Shown here piece after piece: positions 50,631-58,830 of a DNA stretch of 64,000 bases. Where the stretch lies: NCBI GenBank assembly GCA_910578505.1, contig CAJTPV010000002.1:99834-163833 (forward strand), given 5' to 3'. Below the pieces are notes generated by a model that saw only the letters and a program-made list of their open reading frames with translations, had not been told where the DNA came from and searched no databases. Origin of the DNA: an uncultured Oscillospiraceae bacterium (GTDB taxonomy: Bacteria; Bacillota; Clostridia; Oscillospirales; Oscillospiraceae). A program made the position numbers and the translations under genes. Positions within the stretch are counted from its first letter, which is position 1; the number at the start of each line of letters is the position of its first letter.

Positions 50631-52229
50631 TCAGTACTGCTCCGGCGGCTCGCCCTGGACGCGCACAACGGCGGGCTTCTCCGTCTTCTCGTCCAGTACG
50701 CGGAGGACCCGGCACTGGAAGAGCCACTCGTCGCCGAAATCAAAGAGGTACTTAAACTGCATGCCCGCCGACAGCCCCAGCTGCCCCAGGCGGTACTCGC
50801 CGGCGCTCCGCTCGTTAAAGTCCCCCACCCCCGGCGCGTAGTAGGCATCCCGCTCGCTCCAGCAGATGTTGTCCATAAAGAATGCGTAGGCGTGGTCGTT
50901 GTCAAAGGCAAAGGCAGCCTGAATAGCCTCGTGGAGATCCTCCAGGGTGTCGCTCCCGGAGATGCGGATGTGGCGATAACAGCCCTTACTGCAGGAGACG
51001 CTGATGACGTACGACTGACTGGCGCGGTTCAGGTGCAGCTTGCCGGCCAGTTCATCCGTCAGCTCGTCCGGCAGGTTCTCCTGCTCCAGGATGGAGGCAA
51101 ACTGCTGGCGGATATCGTCGGGCAGGTTGCTCAGCTCCGCGTCGTCCAGACTCAGCAGCATGTCGAGGATCTCGGCCACGCTGTCCGGCGTGGGCTCGTT
51201 GACCCCCAAATGGGACATCAGGGAGTCCACCGCCTCATCCATGGCGGGCAGCTCCCGGCACATCCGGATGCGGATGCCGGCCCGCGTGCAGAACTCCTCC
51301 AGCAGCGCCTTGGTCCGCTCATCCCGGACGGAGAGCAGGGAGGGGCGGAACTGCCGGTCCAACAGCAGCTGCGCGAACTTCTCCAGCAGGTCCTCCGGCT
51401 CCTCGTCGTACTTCTGGGAGATCTGCGGCGGCAAAATCTCGTCCATCCCGCTGGAGACCAGCATCAGGATCACCGGGAAATAGGGGGCGCACTCCGGGTC
51501 CTCCTGCAGAGGCTCCGGGAAGCGGAGCACCTCGCACTCCCACATGCCGGTCTTCTTCAGCCGCAGGAGCTTCGCGGCGGTGATGTCGTTGATAAAGCTC
51601 GGGCGGGGGTACTGTACCGGCATGGCCGGCGGCAGCTCCGCCCGGCCCCAGATAAAGCCCTCCCTCTCCCGCCGCAGCAGCGGCACAAACTGCGTCGCTT
51701 CGTCCACCTGCCGCAGGCCCAGGGCGCTTTTCCCCTTCTTCTGGACCTGTTCGGCCACCGCAATGGCAGCCTCCAGCGCCGCGCACAGATTGCGCTGGTC
51801 CTCCTCCTCCCGGAGGAACCAGGGCACGTAATTGGGCCGGAATTTGACAAAGTGGGGGAACGCGCCGCGGCCCCGCAGAGCGAGCCGATGCCGGCGGGCG
51901 TACTCCCTGACCGCCTCGGCCTCCTTCTCGGTCAGCCCGTCCTTATTCTCAAAGGCGCACTGGAGACAGTCCTGGCTGAGCAGGAACTCGTGGTAATTCA
52001 GCTCCGACACCGAGCCGGGCCCGGACAGCACGAGCCGAAAGGAGTTGAACCCCTTTTCGCCCACATAGAGCCCCAGCGCGCAGTGCTCCCCGATGGCTCC
52101 CATGACGGAGCAGTAGCCAATTTCACCATTCGGGAGACTGACCGCAAAAATTTCACTGTCCCACAACATTTTCCACAATTTGGTTTTCTTGTAAATAAAA
52201 GCCAATTCGAACAATTTGTCGGAAAACAT
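50631..52229 (-). CDS. Protein with C-terminal plasmid pRiA4b ORF3-like domain
   Basis: 532 residues. The first 370 residues are unassigned and rich in charged helices. The last 130 (ISVSCSKGCYRHIRISGSDT, AAFAFDNDHAYAFFMDN, YLFDFGDEWLFQCRVL) are the PRiA4_ORF3 domain, found in chromosomal and plasmid proteins without a settled function. No toxin or nuclease motif is seen. It is a single-gene unit next to the transposase-like nuclease. Confidence 0.75.
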   Translation of the reverse strand: MFSDKLFELAFIYKKTKLWKMLWDSEIFAVSLPNGEIGYCSVMGAIGEHCALGLYVGEKGFNSFRLVLSGPGSVSELNYHEFLLSQDCLQCAFENKDGLTEKEAEAVREYARRHRLALRGRGAFPHFVKFRPNYVPWFLREEEDQRNLCAALEAAIAVAEQVQKKGKSALGLRQVDEATQFVPLLRREREGFIWGRAELPPAMPVQYPRPSFINDITAAKLLRLKKTGMWECEVLRFPEPLQEDPECAPYFPVILMLVSSGMDEILPPQISQKYDEEPEDLLEKFAQLLLDRQFRPSLLSVRDERTKALLEEFCTRAGIRIRMCRELPAMDEAVDSLMSHLGVNEPTPDSVAEILDMLLSLDDAELSNLPDDIRQQFASILEQENLPDELTDELAGKLHLNRASQSYVISVSCSKGCYRHIRISGSDTLEDLHEAIQAAFAFDNDHAYAFFMDNICWSERDAYYAPGVGDFNERSAGEYRLGQLGLSAGMQFKYLFDFGDEWLFQCRVLRVLDEKTEKPAVVRVQGEPPEQY

Positions 52230-52476
52230 TCGTCATCCCTCCCCGGTTTTTTAACCATACCATATAGGATTTTGGGGCGGATGTCAACAGGTTTTTTGAA
52301 AATTTTTCGTGAAACCCAAATCTTTATTTCAGATTTATATATAATTCAGATGTCATCCAACAAAAAATTTGTTTACATCTCTTCAGTCCTTTGCAGCTCA
52401 AGCGTTTCGGGAGAAATTTCCTGTTTTTGTAATAAAATGCCCATTTCCTGGTCAAAAAATGAATTGTAAAAAATTC

Positions 52477-52506
52477 AGGAGCCGGGCGTGTCCTGCCCGG
52501 CTCCTG
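52477..52506 (-). terminator. Terminator of the EF-G-like gene
   Basis: CAGGAGCCGGGC pairs with GCCCGGCTCCTG. On the minus strand it is followed by AATTTTTTAC. The 52230-52470 stretch upstream is AT-rich without a gene. Confidence 0.8.
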
Positions 52507-52521
52507 TCGTCTTGATAGGGA

Positions 52522-54594
52522 TTATTCCGCCTCCGCCAGGGCTTTTGCCTCGGCGATGGCCTTCTCCTGGGCCGCCGCGGGGCACTCCTCGTAGCGGACG
52601 AAATGGAAGGTGAAAGAGCCTCTGGACTGGCTCATGGACCGCAGGTCAATGGCGTAGGTCATCATTTCCGCCATGGGCGCCTCGGCCTCCACGACCTGGT
52701 AGCCGTCGCCGGTGGGATTCATGCCCATGATGCGGCCCCGGCGCTTGTTCAGATCGCCCAGGATGTCGCCCATGCAGCTGTCGGGAATGGTGACCTTCAG
52801 CTCGCCGATGGGCTCCAGCAACACGGGGGACGCCTCCGGCAAAGCGGCCTTGTAGGCCAGCTGGGCGGCGGTCTTGAAAGCAATTTCAGAGGAGTCGACC
52901 GGGTGATAGGAGCCGTCCACCAGGGTGGCCTTCAGGAACACCACCGGATAGCCGGCCAACACGCCGTGGGCGCAGGCCTCCCGCAGGCCCTTCTCCACCG
53001 CGGGGAAGAAGTTTTTGGGCACGCTGCCGCCGAAGACCTCCTCGGCAAAGATCATGTCCTCGCTCTCATCCTGGGGCTCGAAGACGATATGCACGTCGCC
53101 GAACTGGCCGCTGCCGCCGGTCTGCTTCTTATGACGGCCCTGCTTGCGCACCTGCTTGCGAATCTTCTCGCGGTACGCCACTCTGGGCGTATCCAGCTCA
53201 GCCTCCACGCCGAAGCGGCTCTTGAGCTTGCTGACCAGCACGTCGATCTGAATGTCGCCCGCGCCGGAAACCACTACCTGATGGGTCTCTGCATTGTTGA
53301 CTACGTTGAAGGTGGGGTCCTCCTCGTTGAGGCGGATGAGGCCGGTGCCCACCTTTTCGTCCTGACCGCGGGTCTTGGGGGCGATGGCGCGGGAATAGGT
53401 GGGCTCGGCAAACTGCACCGGCGCCAGCCGTACCACCTTCTTGGGGTCGCAGAGGGTATCGCCAGTCTTCAGCCGGTCCATCTTAGCGATGGCGCCGATG
53501 TCGCCGCAGGCGATCTCCTTGACCTCCTCGTTCTTCTTGCCCTTGATGGTGTACAGGCGGCCCAGCTTCTCAGTCTTGCCGGTGGAGGGGTTGTAGAGGG
53601 ACATGTCGCCGGTGATCTTGCCGGAGACCACCTTCACCAGGGAATACTTGCCGTACTGGTCGGAGATGGTCTTGAAGACAATGGCGGCGGTGGGGCCGTT
53701 GGGATCCCGGGCAATCTCCACCTTGTTCTCGCCGGACTCGTCGGTTCCGGTCTCCGCGCCCATCTCCTGGGGACCGGGCACCAGGTCCACGATGGTGGAC
53801 AGCAGCATCTCCGTACCCAGACCCGTCAGGGCGGAACCGCAGACCACAGGGGCCAAAGTGCCCTCCCGCATGCCGACTTTCAGGCCGGCCATGATCTCCT
53901 CCTTGGTAAAGGACTCGCCGGAGAAGAACTTTTCCATGTTCTCCTCGGTGGTCTCGGCCACGGCCTCCATCAGCTCATTATACAGCTCGTCCAGCACCTT
54001 CATCTTGCTGTCGGGAATAGGGATCTCCACCCGCTTGCCCTTCTTCTCCTTGGGCATCTGGTAGGCCTTCCGGTTGAGCACGTCGATAATGCCGATGGTG
54101 CGCTTGTTGTCGTCCCAGATGGGGGCAACCACCGGGGCGATGGACTTGGAGAGGTTCTCCCGCAGGGCCTCCAGGGTGGTGGAGAAGTTGGCGTTCTCCT
54201 CGTCCTCTTTGGAGATGTAGACGATGCAGGGCTTTTTCTGCTCCCGCAGATACTTCCAGCCCCGCTCCGCGCCCACGCTCAAACCGTCCTTGGACGCGCA
54301 CACCAGCACACCCACCTCGGCGGCCCGGACGCCGGACTGCATCTCGCCGGCGAAGTCGAAGTTGCCGGGGGCATCCAGCACGTTGATCTTGACCCCCTGG
54401 TAGGTGATGGGCGTCATGGCCAGGGAGATGGAGATCTGCCGTTTGATCTCCTCGGGGTCGTAATCGCAAACAGTGTTGCCGTCCGCGGGCTTTCCCAGGC
54501 GGTCAGTCACACCGGTAATATAGAGCATACTCTCCACGAGAGATGTTTTCCCGCTGCCTCCGTGTCCCAACAGGCAGATATTGCGAATGTCCAT
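52522..54594 (-). CDS. EF-G-like translational GTPase (FusA2 type)
   Basis: 690 residues. G1 is GHGGSGKTSLVESMLY, the G3 region is DAPGNFDFAGEM, and an EF-G-type domain IV/V follows (GGSGQFGDVHIVFEPQDESE; GRIMGMNPTGDGYQVVEAEA). The G1 and switch sequences differ from canonical EF-G, and the segment expected for NKxD reads YISKEDEEN. It therefore belongs to the EF-G paralogue class whose role in elongation or recycling varies. It does not look like a tetracycline-resistance protein. It is a single-gene unit with its own promoter. Confidence 0.92.
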   Translation of the reverse strand: MDIRNICLLGHGGSGKTSLVESMLYITGVTDRLGKPADGNTVCDYDPEEIKRQISISLAMTPITYQGVKINVLDAPGNFDFAGEMQSGVRAAEVGVLVCASKDGLSVGAERGWKYLREQKKPCIVYISKEDEENANFSTTLEALRENLSKSIAPVVAPIWDDNKRTIGIIDVLNRKAYQMPKEKKGKRVEIPIPDSKMKVLDELYNELMEAVAETTEENMEKFFSGESFTKEEIMAGLKVGMREGTLAPVVCGSALTGLGTEMLLSTIVDLVPGPQEMGAETGTDESGENKVEIARDPNGPTAAIVFKTISDQYGKYSLVKVVSGKITGDMSLYNPSTGKTEKLGRLYTIKGKKNEEVKEIACGDIGAIAKMDRLKTGDTLCDPKKVVRLAPVQFAEPTYSRAIAPKTRGQDEKVGTGLIRLNEEDPTFNVVNNAETHQVVVSGAGDIQIDVLVSKLKSRFGVEAELDTPRVAYREKIRKQVRKQGRHKKQTGGSGQFGDVHIVFEPQDESEDMIFAEEVFGGSVPKNFFPAVEKGLREACAHGVLAGYPVVFLKATLVDGSYHPVDSSEIAFKTAAQLAYKAALPEASPVLLEPIGELKVTIPDSCMGDILGDLNKRRGRIMGMNPTGDGYQVVEAEAPMAEMMTYAIDLRSMSQSRGSFTFHFVRYEECPAAAQEKAIAEAKALAEAE

Positions 54595-54678
54595 AAGCGT
54601 TCATGTCTCCTTCCGTTTAGGTACTGGACCGCTCCGGTTACGCGCCGCGCCCAGCCCGAGCTGCTGCTCAATATACTG

Positions 54679-54707
54679 ATTATATAACTTTTTCCCTTTT
54701 AACACAA
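54679..54707 (-). promoter_or_regulatory. Promoter of the EF-G-like gene
   Basis: On the minus strand TTGTGT (54702-54707), 17 nt, TATAAT (54679-54684), about 85 nt upstream of the start. Confidence 0.65.
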
Positions 54708-54803
54708 CTGGAATTTTGTTATAGCTTGTATTTTAGACAAAATAGCCAAAAATCAGGAGAGAATTTTTTGTACTTTGCCGAACCAAACCCGGGACATCTG
54801 CGC

Positions 54804-54834
54804 AAAAAAACCGCCTGCTTTTTGCGGCAGGCGG
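54804..54834 (-). terminator. Terminator of the RsiV-like gene
   Basis: CCGCCTGC pairs with GCAGGCGG around a TTTTTGCG loop, and the minus strand continues into seven T residues. Confidence 0.8.
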
Positions 54835-54861
54835 ATAATGGCGGGCGCAGAGCCAGACGCT

Positions 54862-55722
54862 TTACTCCTCTGCCGGCTGTATCACAAACTCCGGATTCCC
54901 AGCCGCCCCCGCGGCAATACTGTATTCGGGGAAGCACACAACAACCATGCCGTCCTCACGGACGTAGAAGCCGGTCGTCTCATCCACGGTGGTAAAGCCC
55001 CCCTCGCCGGGAGCGAAAAAATAGGTAAAGCCGTCGGCATCTCTGCTCTGGGCAATCTGCTTTTGAATGGCCGTGTTGCAGACGGAAACCCAGTCCTCGC
55101 CCAGAAAATCCCGGAGCGTTAAATCCCGGTTTTCCGTAAAATCCAGATTGTAGTAATAGCGCTCCTCATAGGAGGATACCCAGCCCTCGGCGAAGGTCAC
55201 GGTGAAGGAGACCCGGTCCTCTGTCTGGCTCTTGATGTCATAGTCAATGATAACATCCATTTCGCGGCCGCCCCACGCCTCCTCCGTGCCGCCAGTGGCA
55301 AAGAAGGCCTCCCGATAGTCGGCCCAATCCTGCTGCGCCTTGGCGAGATGCAGGTCAACTTTCTCCTGGATCGCAGCATTGACCTTTTCCGCCAGGGCGC
55401 TGTCCGCCTCTATTCCGGGGACAGAGATGTCGTAATGGATGCCATCCGCGGATCTGCTGTAGTCCGCAAAGGTCAGCATCCGGAACAGTCCCCCCAGCAC
55501 CGGCACATCGGCGGCGGCGCTGGCCAGCGCGGGCGACAGGTTCAGCCCCGCCAGCACCAGGCAGAAGCAGGCGGCAGTAGCCATCCAGCGGCGGACCGTC
55601 CGGCTGCGGCGGTTCCTGTACTGCTCCTTCCCCGCCCGGATCCCCGCCTGGACCCGGTCCGGCAGCTGGGAGGGGATGGGGATGTTGTCGTAAGATTCTT
55701 TGGCATTTTTGAATTCATTCAT
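54862..55722 (-). CDS. RsiV-like anti-sigma factor (DUF3298-type)
   Basis: 286 residues. A short cytoplasmic N-terminus (NAKESYDNIPIPSQLPDRV) and one membrane helix (about 48-70) are followed by an extracellular DUF4163/DUF3298-like part. In RsiV that part binds an inducer and triggers proteolysis; here it includes NLDFTENRDLTLRDFLGEDW. Its start overlaps the sigma stop (ATGA), confirming the pair. The inducing signal, lysozyme in Bacillus RsiV, is not provable here. Confidence 0.82.
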   Translation of the reverse strand: MNEFKNAKESYDNIPIPSQLPDRVQAGIRAGKEQYRNRRSRTVRRWMATAACFCLVLAGLNLSPALASAAADVPVLGGLFRMLTFADYSRSADGIHYDISVPGIEADSALAEKVNAAIQEKVDLHLAKAQQDWADYREAFFATGGTEEAWGGREMDVIIDYDIKSQTEDRVSFTVTFAEGWVSSYEERYYYNLDFTENRDLTLRDFLGEDWVSVCNTAIQKQIAQSRDADGFTYFFAPGEGGFTTVDETTGFYVREDGMVVVCFPEYSIAAGAAGNPEFVIQPAEE

Positions 55723-56198
55723 AAAATTTCCGCTCCTTCCATCGCAATGCGCAGCTTCTTCAGGCCGGCGTACAGCCGGCTTTTCACTGTGCTCAAATTT
55801 TGCCCGGTGACCTGGCTGATCTCCTTCAGGGTCATCTCCTCATAAAACCGCAGCTTGATGACCGTCCCCACCTCCGGCGGCAGGGCGTCTACCCGCCGGG
55901 CCAGCGCGTCGTCGGCAGGCTCCGGGTCCTCGTGGGGGAGCTCCAGGTCCTCCGGGAACGGGATCAGCCGCGCCCTCTGCCGGAGGGCATCGGTGCATGT
56001 GTTCATCAGGATCCGGTAAAACCAGGGCCGGACGGCCCCGGCGTCCCGAAGGCTGCCCTGCCGCTCCAGAGCGCGGCAGACGGCTGTCTGTACCGCGTCC
56101 AACGCTTCGTCGGTGTTTTTCAGGACGCTGTAGGCCAGCCGGTAAAACCCGGCCTGGTTTTCAACCAGATACTCGGTCAGGATTTCTTCTCTCGTCAC
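55719..56198 (-). CDS. ECF-type RNA polymerase sigma factor (SigV-like)
   Basis: 159 residues from the GTG at 56198 with AAAGGAAC upstream; the longer open frame to 56579 covers the rnpB promoter side and lacks conservation. Region 2 includes FYRLAYSVLKNTDEALDAVQ and PWFYRILMNTCTDALRQR; region 4 includes LRFYEEMTLKEISQVTGQNL then STVKSRLYAGLKKLR. It is paired with the RsiV-like gene, with which it shares an overlapping ATGA. Confidence 0.92.
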   Translation of the reverse strand: MTREEILTEYLVENQAGFYRLAYSVLKNTDEALDAVQTAVCRALERQGSLRDAGAVRPWFYRILMNTCTDALRQRARLIPFPEDLELPHEDPEPADDALARRVDALPPEVGTVIKLRFYEEMTLKEISQVTGQNLSTVKSRLYAGLKKLRIAMEGAEIL

Positions 56199-56366
56199 AT
56201 CGATGTTCCTTTCCCGTTCCAAACCCGGAACACGGGATTTGACACCGCTCTGCCCGGCCGGTGAAGGGCGCTGTCTATAGGACAGACGGAGGACCGGGCT
56301 GAAAAGTTTGCGGGCGGCAAAATTTTTGTCCATCGGCCCCCCGGCAAAAAAGCATCTCCCAGGGCG

Positions 56367-56395
56367 TTGACAAAGGGGCGCTTGTCCTGTAAAAT
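56367..56395 (+). promoter_or_regulatory. Promoter of rnpB
   Basis: TTGACA (56367-56372), a 17-nt spacer and TAAAAT (56390-56395). The RNA should begin at about 56400. Confidence 0.85.
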
Positions 56396-56399
56396 AAGA

Positions 56400-56750
56400 G
56401 GCGCAAGCAGGACGGACAGCCGCGTGGCCGGGGTAAGAGCCGGTCATGAGGAAAGTCCGGGCTCCACAGGGCAAGGATAACGGGTAACGCCCGCCGAAGG
56501 CGACTTCAGGAAAAGTGCAACAGAAATAAACCGCCGCGGCCTGCCGCGGTAAGGATGGAAAGGCGAGGTAAGAGCTCACCCACCGGCTGGAGACTGTCCG
56601 GTGCTGTAAACTCTATCCGGAGCAACACCGCGGGAGAACATAAGGCCGGCCCGGCTGTTCTCAAGGAGGTGGCTGGAGCGGTCTGGCAACAGGCCGCCTA
56701 GATAGATGGCTGTCAGATACAGAACCCGGCTTACAGTCCTGCTTGTACCG
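56400..56750 (+). ncRNA. rnpB: RNase P RNA
   Basis: Ribozyme component of RNase P, which matures tRNA 5' ends. The conserved GAGGAAAGTCCGGGCTCC lies at about 56449-56466, and the 3' conserved segment AGATACAGAACCCGGCTTACA at about 56715-56735. The terminal helix P1 is formed by CAAGCAGGAC (56404-56413) and GTCCTGCTTG (56736-56745). Length about 350 nt is normal. It is flanked by a consensus promoter and a T-run terminator. It is divergent from the SigV-like gene. Confidence 0.97.
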
Positions 56751-56756
56751 ATCAAT

Positions 56757-56811
56757 CGGGAGGCTGTCTCGGAGCGATGGAACGGCTCGGAGGAGACAGC
56801 CTCCCGTTTTT
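56757..56811 (+). terminator. Terminator of rnpB
   Basis: Long stem CGGGAGGCTGTCTC (56757-56770) with GAGACAGCCTCCCG (56793-56806), followed by TTTTT. Confidence 0.9.
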
Positions 56812-56824
56812 CGCCGCCGGCTGA

Positions 56825-56853
56825 TTGACAACCGCCGGGGACGGCGGTATAAT
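56825..56853 (+). promoter_or_regulatory. Promoter of the moxR operon with an inverted repeat in the spacer
   Basis: TTGACA (56825-56830), a 17-nt spacer and TATAAT (56848-56853), a near-perfect promoter. The spacer contains the perfect inverted repeat CCGCCG-GGGA-CGGCGG, which could be a regulator site. Confidence 0.8.
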
Positions 56854-56902
56854 ATCTTGTGTTTGACTCTTGTAAGTATCCATACATAAAGGAATTTCTT
56901 CT

Positions 56903-57832
56903 ATGAACAGCAGAAATCTCGCCGCCAACGTGGTGGCGGAAGTCAAAAAGGTCATCGTGGGCAAGGACGCCGTCCTCTTCAAGGTCCTGGCCGCCATTCT
57001 GGCCCAGGGCCACATTTTGCTGGAGGATATCCCCGGCGTGGGAAAGACCACCCTGGCCCTGGCCTTCGCGCGGGCGCTGAACCTGCAGTTTCACCGGATG
57101 CAGTTCACCCCCGACGTCATGCCCTCCGACGTCACCGGTTTTTCCATCTTCAACAAGGCCGCAGGCAAAATGGAGTACCAGCCCGGCGCGGTGCTCTGCA
57201 ACCTCTTCCTGGCCGACGAGCTCAACCGGGCCACCAGCCGCACCCAGTCCGCCCTGCTGGAGGCCATGGAGGAGGGGCAGGTCACGGTGGACGGCGTGAC
57301 GCACCGGGTACCGGACCCCTTCCTGGTCATCGCCACCCAGAACCCGACGGGCGCCTCCGGCACCCAGAAGCTGCCGGACTCCCAGCTGGACCGCTTTCTG
57401 CTGCGCCTGTCCATGGGCTACCCCTATCCGGCGGAGGAGCTGGAGATGCTCAAGCGCCGCCAGTACGGCGGGGGAATGGACGGCGTGGAGCAGGTGGTCA
57501 CCCGCGAGCAGCTGCGGCTGCTGCGGGAGGAGACGGACCGGGTCCACATCAGCGATGAGCTGCTGCGGTACATCGTCCGGCTGGTAAACGCCACCCGGAG
57601 CCATCCCCAGCTCATCCAGGGGGCCAGCCCGCGGGCCTCTCTGGCCGTCATGTCCGTCAGCCGGGCGGTGGCCTTCCTGCGGGGCCGGGACTACGTGGTG
57701 CCGGAGGACGTGCAGTGCATCTGGACGGACGCTGTTGCCCACCGGCTGCTGCCGGCGCCGGGTCTGGAGGTCTCCGTCCAGGCCATTGCCGCCGAGGCGC
57801 TCAAGGCCACTCCGGCCCCCAAAATCCAATGA
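56903..57832 (+). CDS. MoxR family AAA+ ATPase
   Basis: 309 residues. Walker A GVGKTTLA near residue 40 and a Walker B-type ADELNRATSRTQSALLEAME, followed by the sensor region VIATQNPTGASGTQKLPDSQ. MoxR proteins act as chaperone-like ATPases on partners encoded downstream, here a DUF58 protein and a transglutaminase-like protein. Its stop overlaps the next start (ATGA at 57829-57832). Confidence 0.93.
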   Translation: MNSRNLAANVVAEVKKVIVGKDAVLFKVLAAILAQGHILLEDIPGVGKTTLALAFARALNLQFHRMQFTPDVMPSDVTGFSIFNKAAGKMEYQPGAVLCNLFLADELNRATSRTQSALLEAMEEGQVTVDGVTHRVPDPFLVIATQNPTGASGTQKLPDSQLDRFLLRLSMGYPYPAEELEMLKRRQYGGGMDGVEQVVTREQLRLLREETDRVHISDELLRYIVRLVNATRSHPQLIQGASPRASLAVMSVSRAVAFLRGRDYVVPEDVQCIWTDAVAHRLLPAPGLEVSVQAIAAEALKATPAPKIQ

Positions 57833-58830
57833 GGCCGGCGCTCTGGGCCCGCCGGGGCGTCTATCTGTGCGCCCTGCTGGGGGCGCTGGCCGGGCAGCTC
57901 TTTGACGTGGGCTGGCTCTTCCACTACATCTTTTTTCTGACCCTCACCCTGCCCCTGCTGAGCCTGCTGCTGAGCCTGCCCGGCATCCTGGGCCTGCGCC
58001 TGCGTCTGGGCGCGGACAGCCGCCAGACGCCCCGGAATACCCCTGCCGCCTGGACCCTCACCGCGGAAAACCGCTTCGGCCTGCCGGTCAGCCGCGTCAC
58101 CGGGCGGGTGCGGCTGCGGTGCCCCTTTACCGGCGAGAACGCCAGCTTTTCCGTGGGCCTGCGGGGGGCGTCCCCCGGCGCGTCCACGACCTGGAACGTG
58201 GTCACATCCCACTGCGCTCTGGTGGAGTGCTCTGTCAGCCGCCTGCGGGCGTGGGACTGTCTGGGGCTGTTTTCCCTGCCCCTGAGGGCCCTTCCCATGG
58301 ATACCCTGCTCATCACCCCGCTGCCGGAGGAGCCAAAGGGGCTGATCCTGCCGGAGAGCACCGGCTGCACCGTGCCGGTACCCAAGGGGAAGGCCGCCAT
58401 GGGCGAGGACTATGAGCTGCGGCCCTACCGGGAGGGGGACAGCCTGCGGAGCGTCCACTGGAAGATGTCCGCCAAGCGGGACGACCTGGTGGTGCGGGAG
58501 CTGCTGGCGGTGAAGTATCCCCTGCCCGTCCTCACCTTTGACCACTTCGGCAGCGCGGACGCCATGGACTGCGTCCTGGACCGGCTGGCCGGATACAGCC
58601 GCGCCCTGCTCTCCCATGAGCGGCCCCACGCGGTGCGCTGGCTGGAGCCCTGCAGCGGCGCGGCCAGGGAGTACGCCGTCGGCTGTCAGGAGGACTGGCT
58701 CCGCTGCCTGCGCGCGATCTTTGCCGACCCCGTGCCGGAGACCGGCGCGGCCATTGGCTCCCTGGGAAACGGCGGGGAGGACTTTTATCAAATCCACATC
58801 GCAGGAGGCCCGCCATGCGCAGAACCATAA
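57829..58830 (+). CDS. DUF58 domain-containing membrane protein
   Basis: 333 residues. Two membrane helices (about 10-50) are followed by a Cys/Gly-rich extracytoplasmic part and the DUF58 core YELRPYREGDSLRSVHWKMS. DUF58 proteins are usual partners of MoxR ATPases. The longer frame from 57715 overlaps moxR and is rejected. It overlaps the next gene by 16 nt. Confidence 0.9.
   Translation: MRPALWARRGVYLCALLGALAGQLFDVGWLFHYIFFLTLTLPLLSLLLSLPGILGLRLRLGADSRQTPRNTPAAWTLTAENRFGLPVSRVTGRVRLRCPFTGENASFSVGLRGASPGASTTWNVVTSHCALVECSVSRLRAWDCLGLFSLPLRALPMDTLLITPLPEEPKGLILPESTGCTVPVPKGKAAMGEDYELRPYREGDSLRSVHWKMSAKRDDLVVRELLAVKYPLPVLTFDHFGSADAMDCVLDRLAGYSRALLSHERPHAVRWLEPCSGAAREYAVGCQEDWLRCLRAIFADPVPETGAAIGSLGNGGEDFYQIHIAGGPPCAEP

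Noticed and set aside
52603-54687. Plus-strand open frame of 694 codons
   Set aside because: Exact shadow of the EF-G-like gene; His/Gly/Leu-biased composition caused by high GC and no ribosome site or family features.
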